Shown: in pieces, positions 28,306 through 36,244 of the stretch | Layout of the letters: the number at the start of each line of letters is the position of its first letter | Position numbering within the stretch: the first letter of the stretch is position 1 | Assembly: GCA_964529305.1 (NCBI GenBank) | Contig: CAZGUX010000238.1 | Location: 22,140 to 86,139 of the forward strand | DNA length: 64,000 nucleotides | Direction of reading: 5' to 3' | Source: CAZGUX01 sp964529305 | GTDB lineage: Bacteria > Acidobacteriota > Terriglobia > Bryobacterales > Bryobacteraceae | The notes under the pieces: generated by a model | Told to the model about the DNA's origin: nothing | Databases searched by the model: none | What the model saw: the letters and a program-made list of their open reading frames with translations, nothing else | Made by a program: the position numbers and the translations under genes

Positions 28306-28507
28306 GAGAACCGGGTCGGGAGAACCGGGGCCGTCCAACGCGTTTCCATCATTCCGCCAACAAGACCCGAATCCAATCAACCACTTGCACACATGCAACA
28401 ACGTGCGCCTCCCGGCGCCCTGTCCCGGTGTTTTGATTTGGCGACTGCCCCAACCCCGAATCCAAGCGCCTGCCCCGGTCCGACCGTGCCACCTATGATG
28501 GCCGCCC
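28306..28507. repeat. Diverged direct repeat, copy B
   Basis: The partner of the repeat at 20260-20400, in the same orientation. Best-kept parts are the block from 28369 (GAATCC-ATCAACCACTTGCAC) through GCCCTGTCCC and ending in ATGGCCGCCCC. An internal doubling of GGGAGAACCGGG occurs at 28315-28328. It starts just after the DUF1016 stop codon. Confidence 0.7.
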
Positions 28508-29159
28508 CGGTTCGTAACCTTCGACCACCGGTCCGGGCTCACGGCCTCGTCGTTTGAGAGTGAACCTTCAGCTCGTTTACACTGCGCGTATCTGACTGAC
28601 TCCCTTGCCGTTATCTCTTCGGAGCGAGAGGACCTCGATAAACTTCGGAAAACTCCGTTTGCCCGTTCACAAGGGTTGCGGATTTATTTTCGGCGAGTTA
28701 TCTAATAGCGTTTCTTGGGACTTATCGAAAATCTCTCTTTTTCGAAATGCCTTGACGCTTGGATCGCCGTGCCACAGTGAGAGTGGGAGATTCAATCTGT
28801 GAGTTGCCACCCGTTGAGGACGCCTCCTGAGCCGCGACGTCGATCCAGTTGGCCGACTGCATCCATGCCGCGTTCCGGGCAATTGCGGCGGGCGATCCTC
28901 GACCCTGGTGTTTCGTTTGGCTTGTTTTGTTTCGTTTTGTTTCGATTGCCCACAATCAACAATCTCCCATGTTGTCAAGCACTTATCATCGAATCTCGGC
29001 CGTTTTGTTTCGATAAAAAAATTTGCCCCGAGGTGCGGTTTGCGCCCCCCCGGTCTCTGGGAGGCGAACAGCGGGGTTGAAGATCCGGCGTGGCCTGTCT
29101 TCGGCAGGTCTCCATTCGGGTGCAATCGCGTCCAGTGTAGGACAATCGGAGTTTACCGG
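28508..29159. other. Long non-coding, partly T-rich gap before tmk
   Basis: About 650 bases without a supportable gene. The left part is of ordinary composition. Bases about 28907-29030 are T-rich with imperfect repeats of TTTCGTTTTG, unlike the flanks. A 77-codon minus-strand frame (28722-28955) ends in a basic tail but has no recognisable domain. The tmk-holB promoter should lie near the right edge; none is obvious. Confidence 0.5.
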
Positions 29160-29795
29160 ATGACCCACCGCGGTTTGTTCGTCACGTTCGAAGGAATGGA
29201 TGGCAGCGGGAAGACCACGCAGATCCGGTTGCTCGCCGAACGGTTCCGCGCGGCCGGGCGGGAAGTGATCGAGACCGCCGAGCCCGGCGGAACCCGCATC
29301 GGCGCGCGAATCCGCGACCTCCTGCTCGATCCGGCGCACCGGGAGTTGTCGCCGACCGCGGAGATGTTGTTGTACTTTTCCAGCCGGGCGCAGAACGTGG
29401 ACGAAGTGATTCTGCCGGCTCTTAGTCGCGGGGCGGTGGTGATCTCCGACCGGTTTACGGATTCGACCATGGTGTACCAGGGATATGGCCGCGAGTTGGG
29501 TGAAGCGGCCGTGACCCAGCTTCACCAGATCGCCTGCCGGGGACTGCAACCGGACGTCACCGTGTTTCTCGACATCGATGTCGAAGAGGGCCTGGCGCGG
29601 ATGCGGCGGCGGAATACGGAAGCGGAAAGATCGGACCGGATGGACGAGCAGACGACGGACTTCCACCGGCGTGTGCGCGACGCTTACCTGTCGCTGGCCG
29701 CCCGGCATCCGGAGAGGATTCGAGTGATCCGGGCCGATCAGCCGGTGGAGGCCGTGGCGGCGGGAATCTGGGAAGCGGTGGCCGGGTATGTTTGA
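29160..29795 (+). CDS. tmk: Thymidylate kinase
   Basis: A 211-residue dTMP kinase, making dTDP for DNA synthesis. ATG 29160 lies behind CGGAG. The P-loop is EGMDGSGKTT (11-20). The DR(F/Y) motif appears as VISDRFTDSTMVYQGYGR and the LID-like region as RNTEAERSDRMDEQ. Length matches the family (about 205-215). The stop overlaps the holB start by eight bases, a pairing found widely in bacteria. Confidence 0.96.
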   Translation: MTHRGLFVTFEGMDGSGKTTQIRLLAERFRAAGREVIETAEPGGTRIGARIRDLLLDPAHRELSPTAEMLLYFSSRAQNVDEVILPALSRGAVVISDRFTDSTMVYQGYGRELGEAAVTQLHQIACRGLQPDVTVFLDIDVEEGLARMRRRNTEAERSDRMDEQTTDFHRRVRDAYLSLAARHPERIRVIRADQPVEAVAAGIWEAVAGYV

Positions 29796-30837
29796 AAACT
29801 TCTGGGGTAACCACGGGGTGGCCGAGGCGTTGGAACAAATGATCGCCCAGGAGCGGATCACCCAGACTTTGCTGTTCTCGGGTCCGGAGGGCTTGGGCAA
29901 AGCGACTCTGGCCCGGCGATTCGCCGCGCGGCTGTTGGGCGGGAGCGACCGGATCGAGATGGATGACTTGAGCCTGCCGGACAACGTGGACCTGGTGGCC
30001 GGCCGGGAGAAGTGGACCGCAGAGAAACGGAACGAGGAGCCCCTGTTGTTCGCCTCGCATCCGGATTTCCTGACGTTTGCTCCCGATGGGCCGCTGCGCC
30101 AGATCACGATCCAGCAGATGCGCACGCTCAAGGAACGCGCGCAGTACAAGCCGCACCGCGGAAAGTGGCGCGTCTTTCTGATCGACCATGTGGATCGCGC
30201 GAACGAGCAGGCGGCGAATTCCCTGCTGAAGACCCTGGAGGAGCCGCCCGACCACCTGGTGCTGATCCTGACGGCGGAGAATGCGTACGACCTGCTGCCG
30301 ACCATCCGGTCGCGGGCGGTGCCGTTGGCGTTCTCGCCGCTGGCCGACGACGAGATGCGGCAGTTCCTGGTGGGCCGGCATCCGGACCAGGTGGAACGGC
30401 GCCTGGCGTTAGCGGCGGGCAGCCCGGGCGTGGCGGTTTCGCTCGAACTGGAGCAGTTTGACAAACGGCGCGCGGCGATGATGGCGCTGCTGGAAGTGGC
30501 GGGGGGGCTGAAGCCCTTCGAGGCGTGGATGCGGCACTCGGAAAGCATCGCGCGCAGCCGCAGCGAGAAGCTGGAGAGCTATTTGAAAGTCCTGTACCTG
30601 CTGCTGCGCGACCTGTTGCTGCTGCGCGAAGGGAGCGGCCAGCCGCGCAACGCCGACCTACGGCCGAATCTGGAAGCCCTCGCCTCGCGGGTGAGTTTCC
30701 GGTGGCTGCGGAGGGCGGTGGAACGAACGGATGAACTGGCCGAGTTGCTGAGGCGGAACATTCAGAAGACGATTGCCCTCGACGCCCTGATCCTGGAACT
30801 GCGGGAGATGGCGCGGCCGGCCTCCGGGCGGAATTAA
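29788..30837 (+). CDS. holB: DNA polymerase III clamp-loader subunit delta'
   Basis: A 349-residue AAA+ ATPase-like clamp-loader subunit. Marks are the P-loop SGPEGLGKAT (31-40), HPDFLTFAPDG, the sensor region WRVFLIDHVDRANEQAANSL followed by LKTLEEPP, and LPTIRSRAVPLAF. The region that holds zinc-binding cysteines in many homologues has none here. C-terminal helices fit the collar domain. It is translationally coupled to tmk. Confidence 0.93.
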   Translation: MFENFWGNHGVAEALEQMIAQERITQTLLFSGPEGLGKATLARRFAARLLGGSDRIEMDDLSLPDNVDLVAGREKWTAEKRNEEPLLFASHPDFLTFAPDGPLRQITIQQMRTLKERAQYKPHRGKWRVFLIDHVDRANEQAANSLLKTLEEPPDHLVLILTAENAYDLLPTIRSRAVPLAFSPLADDEMRQFLVGRHPDQVERRLALAAGSPGVAVSLELEQFDKRRAAMMALLEVAGGLKPFEAWMRHSESIARSRSEKLESYLKVLYLLLRDLLLLREGSGQPRNADLRPNLEALASRVSFRWLRRAVERTDELAELLRRNIQKTIALDALILELREMARPASGRN

Positions 30838-30878
30838 CCTGGCCTGCCCGAGAGGCCGGTTGGACCGATGTTATTCTC

Positions 30879-31499
30879 GTGAATGTGCCCACTGAGACCA
30901 CGGCTTTCGACGAGTCCGCGCTCGTTGCCCGTGCACGCGATGGAGACCGGGACGCGTTCGGCGCCCTGGTCGACAAGTACGGCCGCAACATCTACCGGCT
31001 GGCCCTGAATATCACCCAGTTGCCGGAAGACGCGGAGGACGTTCTGCAGGATACGTTCCTGAAGGCCCACGAGCACCTGGACAGCTTTGCCGGGCAGTCG
31101 AAGTTCTACACGTGGCTGGTCCGGATCGCGGTCAACGAAGCGTTGATGAAGCTTCGGAAACGGAAATGGGACCGCACCGTGTGGCTGGACGAGCCCGTGG
31201 AAACCGGAGAAGATCGGGTAGGGCGGGAAATCGCCGTGTGGGACGATCCCGAACAGCGCTACTCGACAGAAGAACTTCGGGCCATCCTCGACAAGGCGGT
31301 GCAGGGGCTCACACCGCTGTATCGATCGGTCTTCGTGCTTCGCGATATGGAAGACCTCTCCATCGAGGAGACCGCGAAGCTGCTGGACCTCTCCGTCCCC
31401 GCGGTCAAGAGCCGGTTGCTACGGGCACGCCTTCAGCTTCGAGACAAGCTGACGGCGCTGTTCAAGAAAAAAGTGGAGGATCCCTTTGCTTACCTGTAA
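30879..31499 (+). CDS. ECF-type RNA polymerase sigma factor (RpoE-like)
   Basis: A 206-residue sigma-70 family factor of group 4. Region 2 is VDKYGRNIYRLALNITQLPE, DAEDVLQDTFLKAHEHL and FYTWLVRIAVNEALMKLRKR. Region 4 is LTPLYRSVFVLRDMEDLSIE followed by ETAKLLDLSVPAVKSRLLRA. It starts at GTG 30879. Its last 14 bases overlap the zinc anti-sigma gene, the usual arrangement for a sigma/anti-sigma pair. Confidence 0.93.
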   Translation: MNVPTETTAFDESALVARARDGDRDAFGALVDKYGRNIYRLALNITQLPEDAEDVLQDTFLKAHEHLDSFAGQSKFYTWLVRIAVNEALMKLRKRKWDRTVWLDEPVETGEDRVGREIAVWDDPEQRYSTEELRAILDKAVQGLTPLYRSVFVLRDMEDLSIEETAKLLDLSVPAVKSRLLRARLQLRDKLTALFKKKVEDPFAYL

Positions 31500-31749
31500 G
31501 GACTTCCTAAGGGAGTTGGGCGACTACCTCGATGAGATTCTGGAACCGGAGGAGCGGCGGAGGCTGGAGGAGCACATCAACGCGTGCCCCAATTGCTGGG
31601 TTCTGGCCGATACCACCAAGCGAACGATCCAGGTCTACCAGAATTGCGAGGCCCATGAACTGCCGAACGGCGTTCGCGAGCGTCTGATGATGGCGCTCGA
31701 GAAGAAGCTCGCGTCGAAGGGGCAGCCTCCGCCAAAAGACCTCTCATGA
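31486..31749 (+). CDS. Zinc-finger anti-sigma factor (zf-HC2 type)
   Basis: An 87-residue soluble protein with the ZAS zinc site: Cys4, then His30, Cys34 and Cys37 in EEHINACPNC. The start is TTG 31486, supported by GGAGGA six bases upstream and by overlap with the sigma gene. There is no membrane helix, so it is a cytoplasmic anti-sigma factor that may sense redox state through the zinc cysteines. Its stop overlaps the next gene by four bases. Confidence 0.88.
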   Translation: MLTCKDFLRELGDYLDEILEPEERRRLEEHINACPNCWVLADTTKRTIQVYQNCEAHELPNGVRERLMMALEKKLASKGQPPPKDLS

Positions 31750-32864
31750 AAATCACGAAAGTTGAAGCTCTCTACCTCCGCCTGCCGGAAGTCAAGGAGC
31801 AGTGCGATAGCGGCCAGGATGCGCTGGTGGTTCGCGTGGAAACCGACGCGGGCATCACGGGTCTGGGCGAAGTGGATTCGTCGCCGCTGGCCGTGAAAGG
31901 CGCCATCGAAGGACCTTTCTCGCACACGATCACTTCCGGTCTCGGCCACATCGTCCTGGGCGAGGACCCCTTCGAGACGGAGAAGATCTGGTACAAGATG
32001 TACGACGCCAATGTCTATGCGGGCCGGCGGGGCATCGGCATGCACGCCATGAGCGGCATCGACATGGCGCTGTGGGACATCAAAGGCAAGGCGCTGGGGA
32101 TGCCGGTGTGGAAGTTGCTGGGCGGAGGCTTCCACCAGCGGGTCCGCTGCTACGCGAGTTCGCTGTTCGGACGGACGCCGGAGGAGACGGGAGACCTGGC
32201 ACGCCGCTATCGGGACCAGGGCTTCACGGCCGTCAAGTTCGGCTGGGCGCCGATGGGCCGCGACGAGAAGACCGACATTGCGCTGGTGCGCGAGGGCCGC
32301 AAGGGTCTGGGCGACGACGCCGACCTGCTGATCGACGCCGGGCTGGTGTGGGACGCCAAGACGGCGATTCAGCGCGCACGGGCGTTCGCCGACCACCGGA
32401 TTTTCTGGCTGGAGGAACCGCTGCGGGCGGACGATTACACGGGGTACCGGAAGCTGTCGGAGGCTACCCACATCCGCATCGCGGCAGGCGAAGAAGAGAG
32501 CAGCCGTCTGTCGTACATCGACCTCATGGACCAAGGCCGGATCGATGTGGTGCAGGTAGACCTGACACGGTGCGGTGGGTTCACGGAGGCGATGAAAATC
32601 GCGTCGCTGGCCTGGGACCGCGGATTACCGGTGGCCAATCACGGGTTCACGACCTACATCAACGTCGCGGCGGCGCTGCACTGGCTGGCCGCGATTCCGA
32701 ACGCGCTGATCTGCGAGTTCGTGGCGGAGGAGAAGACCAACCTGCGCGAGTTCCTCACCCGCCAGAAGATTCGATCGCGGGACGGGTACCTGACGATTCC
32801 CCAGGAGCCGGGTCTCGGGATCGAACTGGACGAGGAGGCCGTCGCCCGGTTTCGGGTGAGCTAG
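31746..32864 (+). CDS. Mandelate racemase/muconate lactonizing enzyme family protein (enolase superfamily)
   Basis: A 372-residue enzyme of the enolase superfamily, probably a sugar-acid dehydratase or racemase. Barrel residues are seen in order: K164 in TAVKFGW, metal ligands D197 (LLIDAG), E223 (WLEEPL) and E249 (AAGEEESS), and H299 in VANHGFTT as general base. The N-terminal cap includes ITGLGEVDSSPLAVKGAIEG. It overlaps the anti-sigma gene by four bases (ATGA), so a catabolic enzyme is translated with a stress-type sigma/anti-sigma pair, which is unusual. The exact substrate cannot be told. Confidence 0.92.
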   Translation: MKITKVEALYLRLPEVKEQCDSGQDALVVRVETDAGITGLGEVDSSPLAVKGAIEGPFSHTITSGLGHIVLGEDPFETEKIWYKMYDANVYAGRRGIGMHAMSGIDMALWDIKGKALGMPVWKLLGGGFHQRVRCYASSLFGRTPEETGDLARRYRDQGFTAVKFGWAPMGRDEKTDIALVREGRKGLGDDADLLIDAGLVWDAKTAIQRARAFADHRIFWLEEPLRADDYTGYRKLSEATHIRIAAGEEESSRLSYIDLMDQGRIDVVQVDLTRCGGFTEAMKIASLAWDRGLPVANHGFTTYINVAAALHWLAAIPNALICEFVAEEKTNLREFLTRQKIRSRDGYLTIPQEPGLGIELDEEAVARFRVS

Positions 32865-33161
32865 AGCTTCCGGGCGCCCTTGCAGGCGGGCTTCTGTTGG
32901 CGAACAGTTGCGAGGCAGGGAGCGGGCAATCCAGGTTCCGCGCAGGTTCTCACCCAGGGGCCGCGGTGAAGGTGTACTGTAGAGGAATCCTTGCGTCTGC
33001 ACCCACCTGACCCCAGTCCCGGCGAGGTCCCAGGTTTGGCCCGCTTCACCGGCACGGCCGGCCTGTTCTCGATTGCCCGTGGTGAGACAACAAATTATGA
33101 TCGAACGGTGAGCAGATCACGGTATGTCCCGGTGCGGGGGGCAGGCGAAGCCTGAACACAT
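32865..33161. other. Non-coding gap
   Basis: Some 297 bases with no supportable gene between the enolase-superfamily gene and the patatin gene. TATGAT at 33098-33103 followed by a 15-codon frame (GTG AGC AGA...) that ends six bases before the patatin start is the only suggestive element. Confidence 0.4.
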
Positions 33162-35117
33162 ATGACCGATTGGCGCGATTTCCTAGGATCCATCCCGATG
33201 TTCACCTTTCTGGGCCGGGACGAACTGGTCAAGTTGGAGAGCCTGTTCGTCGAATCGACTCACAAGAAGGGTGACGTGCTCTTCCGGTCGGGAGACGAGG
33301 GAGATACATTCTCGATTGTCCTGCGGGGCGAGCTCGAAGTCTGGGCCGGCGAGGGCAAGCAGCGCATGACGGGCACGTTGAAGCGCGGAGACTTTTTCGG
33401 GGAGATGGCGCTTCTCCAGGGAGGCCGGCGCACCGCCACCATCATTGTCCGCAGACAGGCTCACCTGATCAGTCTTTCCAAGGCGGCCTTTGACACGTTC
33501 TTCCGCAAAGACCCGCGGATGCTCGAGTATTTCACGCAGGTTCTGTGCCAGAGGCTGGCGAGCGTCAGCAAGGGAGCGGCCATCCACGGTACCTCCAGCA
33601 CGATCAGCGTGTTCAGCCGTCCTGGCCTGAAAGGCAAGACGCTCGTGTCGTCCAGCCTGGCCGGCATTCTTCACGACCTGACCGGCACGGACGTGCTGCT
33701 GATCCGTGTCGCGCCAGGCGCGGTTGCGCCTGAGGGCGCTGTCGCGCAACTGATGTCGAACGAACTGGACACCGCCGACGATGTCGTGAATCAGGCGATC
33801 AAGGCGGAAGGTCCGGGTCTGTTCACGCTGGATATTCCCGCCCGGACCGGCATGCCGTCCAGTTTTTACAGCCAGCAGTCGTCGAACCTGATTTCGAAGG
33901 TTGGAGATCGCTTTCGCTTCATCCTGTACGACCTCGGGTGCGAGCCGCCCGAGCTCATGGAGTCGGCGAAGGATTTCTCGGACGTCATCATCGAAATCGT
34001 CGAGAGTCCACAGGCGGTCCCCGCGCTGGACAATGCGACCCGCACCCGGCGGTTTCAGGTCGTCAACCTGTACAACCCCAGATCCACGCGGATCGCCATC
34101 AGCCAGTGCGAGCCGTTCGTGATTCCCCGGGACCCCGCGCTGTCATGCGGCGATGCCACCAGATATTTGAGGTACAGCCGCCGTGGCGCCGCGGCATTGC
34201 CGCTGCGGAGGCTGGCCCGGAAGCTGCTGGGCTGTACCGTCGGCGTGGCCCTCGGCGGGGGAGCGGCCTTTGGAATCTCGCACCTTGGCGTCTTGAAGGT
34301 GCTCGAACAAAGCGACGTACCGATCGACATGGTGGCCGGCTGCAGCCAGGGTTCCATTATCGGAGTCGGGTACGCGGCCGGGCTCGGGGTCGAGGAGATG
34401 ATCGACATCGCGCGACGCCTCGGCCAGAAGAAGAACTTCCTGCTCCCGTTCGACCCCACGCTCTCGCGGCCCGGGATTCTCGCCGGAGAGCGGTTCGCGA
34501 ATATTTTCTCGCCCCTGCTGAAGGACAAGAAGAGGTTCGAAGACCTGTCCCTTCCGTGCAGAACCGTAGCCACGGACATCGAGAACGGAGAACGGATCGA
34601 GATCGGCCATGGAGTCCTCACCGATGCGTTTCGCGCCAGCGCCTCGGTGCCGATGGTGTTTTCGCCGTTCAAGATCGGCGACAAGATCCTGGTGGACGGA
34701 GGCGTCGCGGATCCGGTGCCGGCCGAGGTCGTCCGCAACATGGGGGCGGATTTCATCATCGCCGTCAATGTGGTTCCGCCGATGAAAAAAGGCGTGGAGA
34801 ACGAGGTGTCGCGCACGTACCGGTTCCTCAACCAGTTCAATCCCCTGTCGTACTTCGAGGGCAGCCGGGGCCTTCCGAATCTGTTCGACATCATCATGAA
34901 CTCGATGCAGATTCTGCAATACGAACTGGGGAACTTCAAAGCGATCTCGGCCGATGTGCGGATCAACCCCGACCTTTCCGACTTCACGTGGATCGAATAC
35001 TACCGTTCGGAGGAATTGATCCAGCGCGGCGTCGAAGCCGCCGAGCGGGCGATTCCCGCGATCCAGAACGCGTATGACCGGAGGCTCTCGCCGTACCGGA
35101 AACAGACCGAAGATTGA
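33162..35117 (+). CDS. Patatin-like phospholipase with N-terminal cNMP-binding domain and degenerate ParA-like middle domain (NTE family)
   Basis: A 651-residue protein with three parts. Residues about 14-130 are a cyclic-nucleotide-binding domain (KGDVLFRSGDEGDTFSIVLR, GDFFGEMALLQGGRRTATI). Residues about 147-320 resemble a MinD/ParA ATPase with a damaged P-loop (SRPGLKGKTLVSSSLAGIL) and a Walker-B-like FILYDLG. The patatin domain follows: oxyanion loop GGGAAFG (365-371), nucleophile S395 in GCSQG, catalytic D512 in DGG. Related bacterial and animal NTE proteins deacylate phospholipids under nucleotide control. The gene stands alone. Confidence 0.9.
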   Translation: MTDWRDFLGSIPMFTFLGRDELVKLESLFVESTHKKGDVLFRSGDEGDTFSIVLRGELEVWAGEGKQRMTGTLKRGDFFGEMALLQGGRRTATIIVRRQAHLISLSKAAFDTFFRKDPRMLEYFTQVLCQRLASVSKGAAIHGTSSTISVFSRPGLKGKTLVSSSLAGILHDLTGTDVLLIRVAPGAVAPEGAVAQLMSNELDTADDVVNQAIKAEGPGLFTLDIPARTGMPSSFYSQQSSNLISKVGDRFRFILYDLGCEPPELMESAKDFSDVIIEIVESPQAVPALDNATRTRRFQVVNLYNPRSTRIAISQCEPFVIPRDPALSCGDATRYLRYSRRGAAALPLRRLARKLLGCTVGVALGGGAAFGISHLGVLKVLEQSDVPIDMVAGCSQGSIIGVGYAAGLGVEEMIDIARRLGQKKNFLLPFDPTLSRPGILAGERFANIFSPLLKDKKRFEDLSLPCRTVATDIENGERIEIGHGVLTDAFRASASVPMVFSPFKIGDKILVDGGVADPVPAEVVRNMGADFIIAVNVVPPMKKGVENEVSRTYRFLNQFNPLSYFEGSRGLPNLFDIIMNSMQILQYELGNFKAISADVRINPDLSDFTWIEYYRSEELIQRGVEAAERAIPAIQNAYDRRLSPYRKQTED

Positions 35118-35188
35118 GTTTGGATCGTGGCTAGCTGATTCAGGAGACTCGGCACACGCGGCCGGATTCTGCATTACACTACGAACCT

Positions 35189-36193
35189 ATGCGCCCGACC
35201 TGCCTGACCTTCCTGTTTGTGGCCGCGCTCTGCGCGCAGCCGCGCGAAATCCTGCCGAAACAATACTACAAGACGTTCTTCCACAAACACCCGCCGCTGG
35301 CCACGATCCGCGCGGGCGAGATCATCGTGACCAAGACCGTCGATGCCAGCGGCCGCGATTTCCGCGGCGCCGTCGCTCATCCGGAACCCGGGAATCCTCT
35401 CACCGGCCCCTTCCTGGTCGAGGGCGCCGAGCCCGGCGACGCCCTGCTGGTGCGTTTCCGGAAGATCCGGATGAATCGCGATTGGGGTTACTCGGGGTAC
35501 CGCCTCGGCCTGGTTGCTCTGACGCCGGAAGCCGTGGAGCGCACGTATCCAAACCGGTACAAGCCGGATTCGGTGATCCCCGGCAGGGCCAACATCGTGA
35601 AGTGGCAGCTTGACGCTACGCGCAACCTGGTGCGCTTGAACGACCCAAGGAGCGCAAAGATCAAGATGGAGTTCGCGGCGCGGCCCATGCTGGGCTGCGT
35701 CGGAGTGGCGGCCGCGGGCGATTGGGCCCCCACCTCCGGTCCCGCGGGCCCATACGGCGGCAACCTCGACTACAACGAGGTGGTCGAAGGCTCCACCGTG
35801 ATTCTCCCGGTCTTCCACCGGGGCGCGCTGCTGTTCATTGGAGATGGGCACGCCCTGATGGGTGACGGCGAGGCCACGGGCAACGGCGTCGAAACGTCCA
35901 TGGACGTCGAGTTTTCGGTCGCGATCCGCAAGAAGGCCAGGCTCAGCGGCCCGCGGCTCGAGAACGATCAGGCGATCATCAGTATCGGGGCCCAGCCCGA
36001 GTTCTCGAGCGCTCTGGACCGCGGCCTACAGATGGCGACTTCGGACATGATCGAGTGGCTGACATCGGAGTACGGGCTGGAGCCTTGGGCAGCTCACCTG
36101 TTGATCGCGTTTCAGGCACGGTATGACGTAATCACCGTGGCCGGGTCGATGGGCCTGAGAATTCCCAAGCGGGCTCTCGCCAACAAGCCCTGA
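35189..36193 (+). CDS. Acetamidase/formamidase family protein, exported
   Basis: A 334-residue FmdA/AmdA-family hydrolase. A short signal peptide is present (MRPTCLTFLFVAALCAQ). Family marks are GPFLVEGAEPGDALLVRFRK, GCVGVAAAGDWAPTSGPAGP, YGGNLDYNEVVEGSTVILPV and GDGHALMGDGEATGNGVE with the conserved metal-site region. Family members hydrolyse formamide or acetamide; exported variants of unknown substrate are common in Acidobacteria. TACACT (35175-35180) lies eight bases before the start, a candidate -10 box. Confidence 0.88.
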   Translation: MRPTCLTFLFVAALCAQPREILPKQYYKTFFHKHPPLATIRAGEIIVTKTVDASGRDFRGAVAHPEPGNPLTGPFLVEGAEPGDALLVRFRKIRMNRDWGYSGYRLGLVALTPEAVERTYPNRYKPDSVIPGRANIVKWQLDATRNLVRLNDPRSAKIKMEFAARPMLGCVGVAAAGDWAPTSGPAGPYGGNLDYNEVVEGSTVILPVFHRGALLFIGDGHALMGDGEATGNGVETSMDVEFSVAIRKKARLSGPRLENDQAIISIGAQPEFSSALDRGLQMATSDMIEWLTSEYGLEPWAAHLLIAFQARYDVITVAGSMGLRIPKRALANKP

Positions 36194-36244
36194 TTGGCGG
36201 CGGGAAAGAGCGCCCGGCGGCTTGGTGCTATGATCGGCGTCTAG

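Noticed and set aside
28072..28542. Frames at 20201-20449 and 28072-28542 (minus) that share the peptide CKWLIGF
   Set aside because: The similarity comes from the non-coding direct repeat being translated in both places; the second frame also crosses the DUF1016 coding region.
28722..28955. 77-codon minus-strand frame with a basic C-terminus
   Set aside because: No recognisable domain, no convincing ribosome site, and it spans a T-rich non-coding region.
30838..30866. Hairpin-like sequence after holB
   Set aside because: The stem has a bulge and there is no T-run, so a terminator call is not supported.
33110..33157. 15-codon leader-type frame before the patatin gene
   Set aside because: Too short to judge and no regulatory structure is visible around it; mentioned only in the gap entry.
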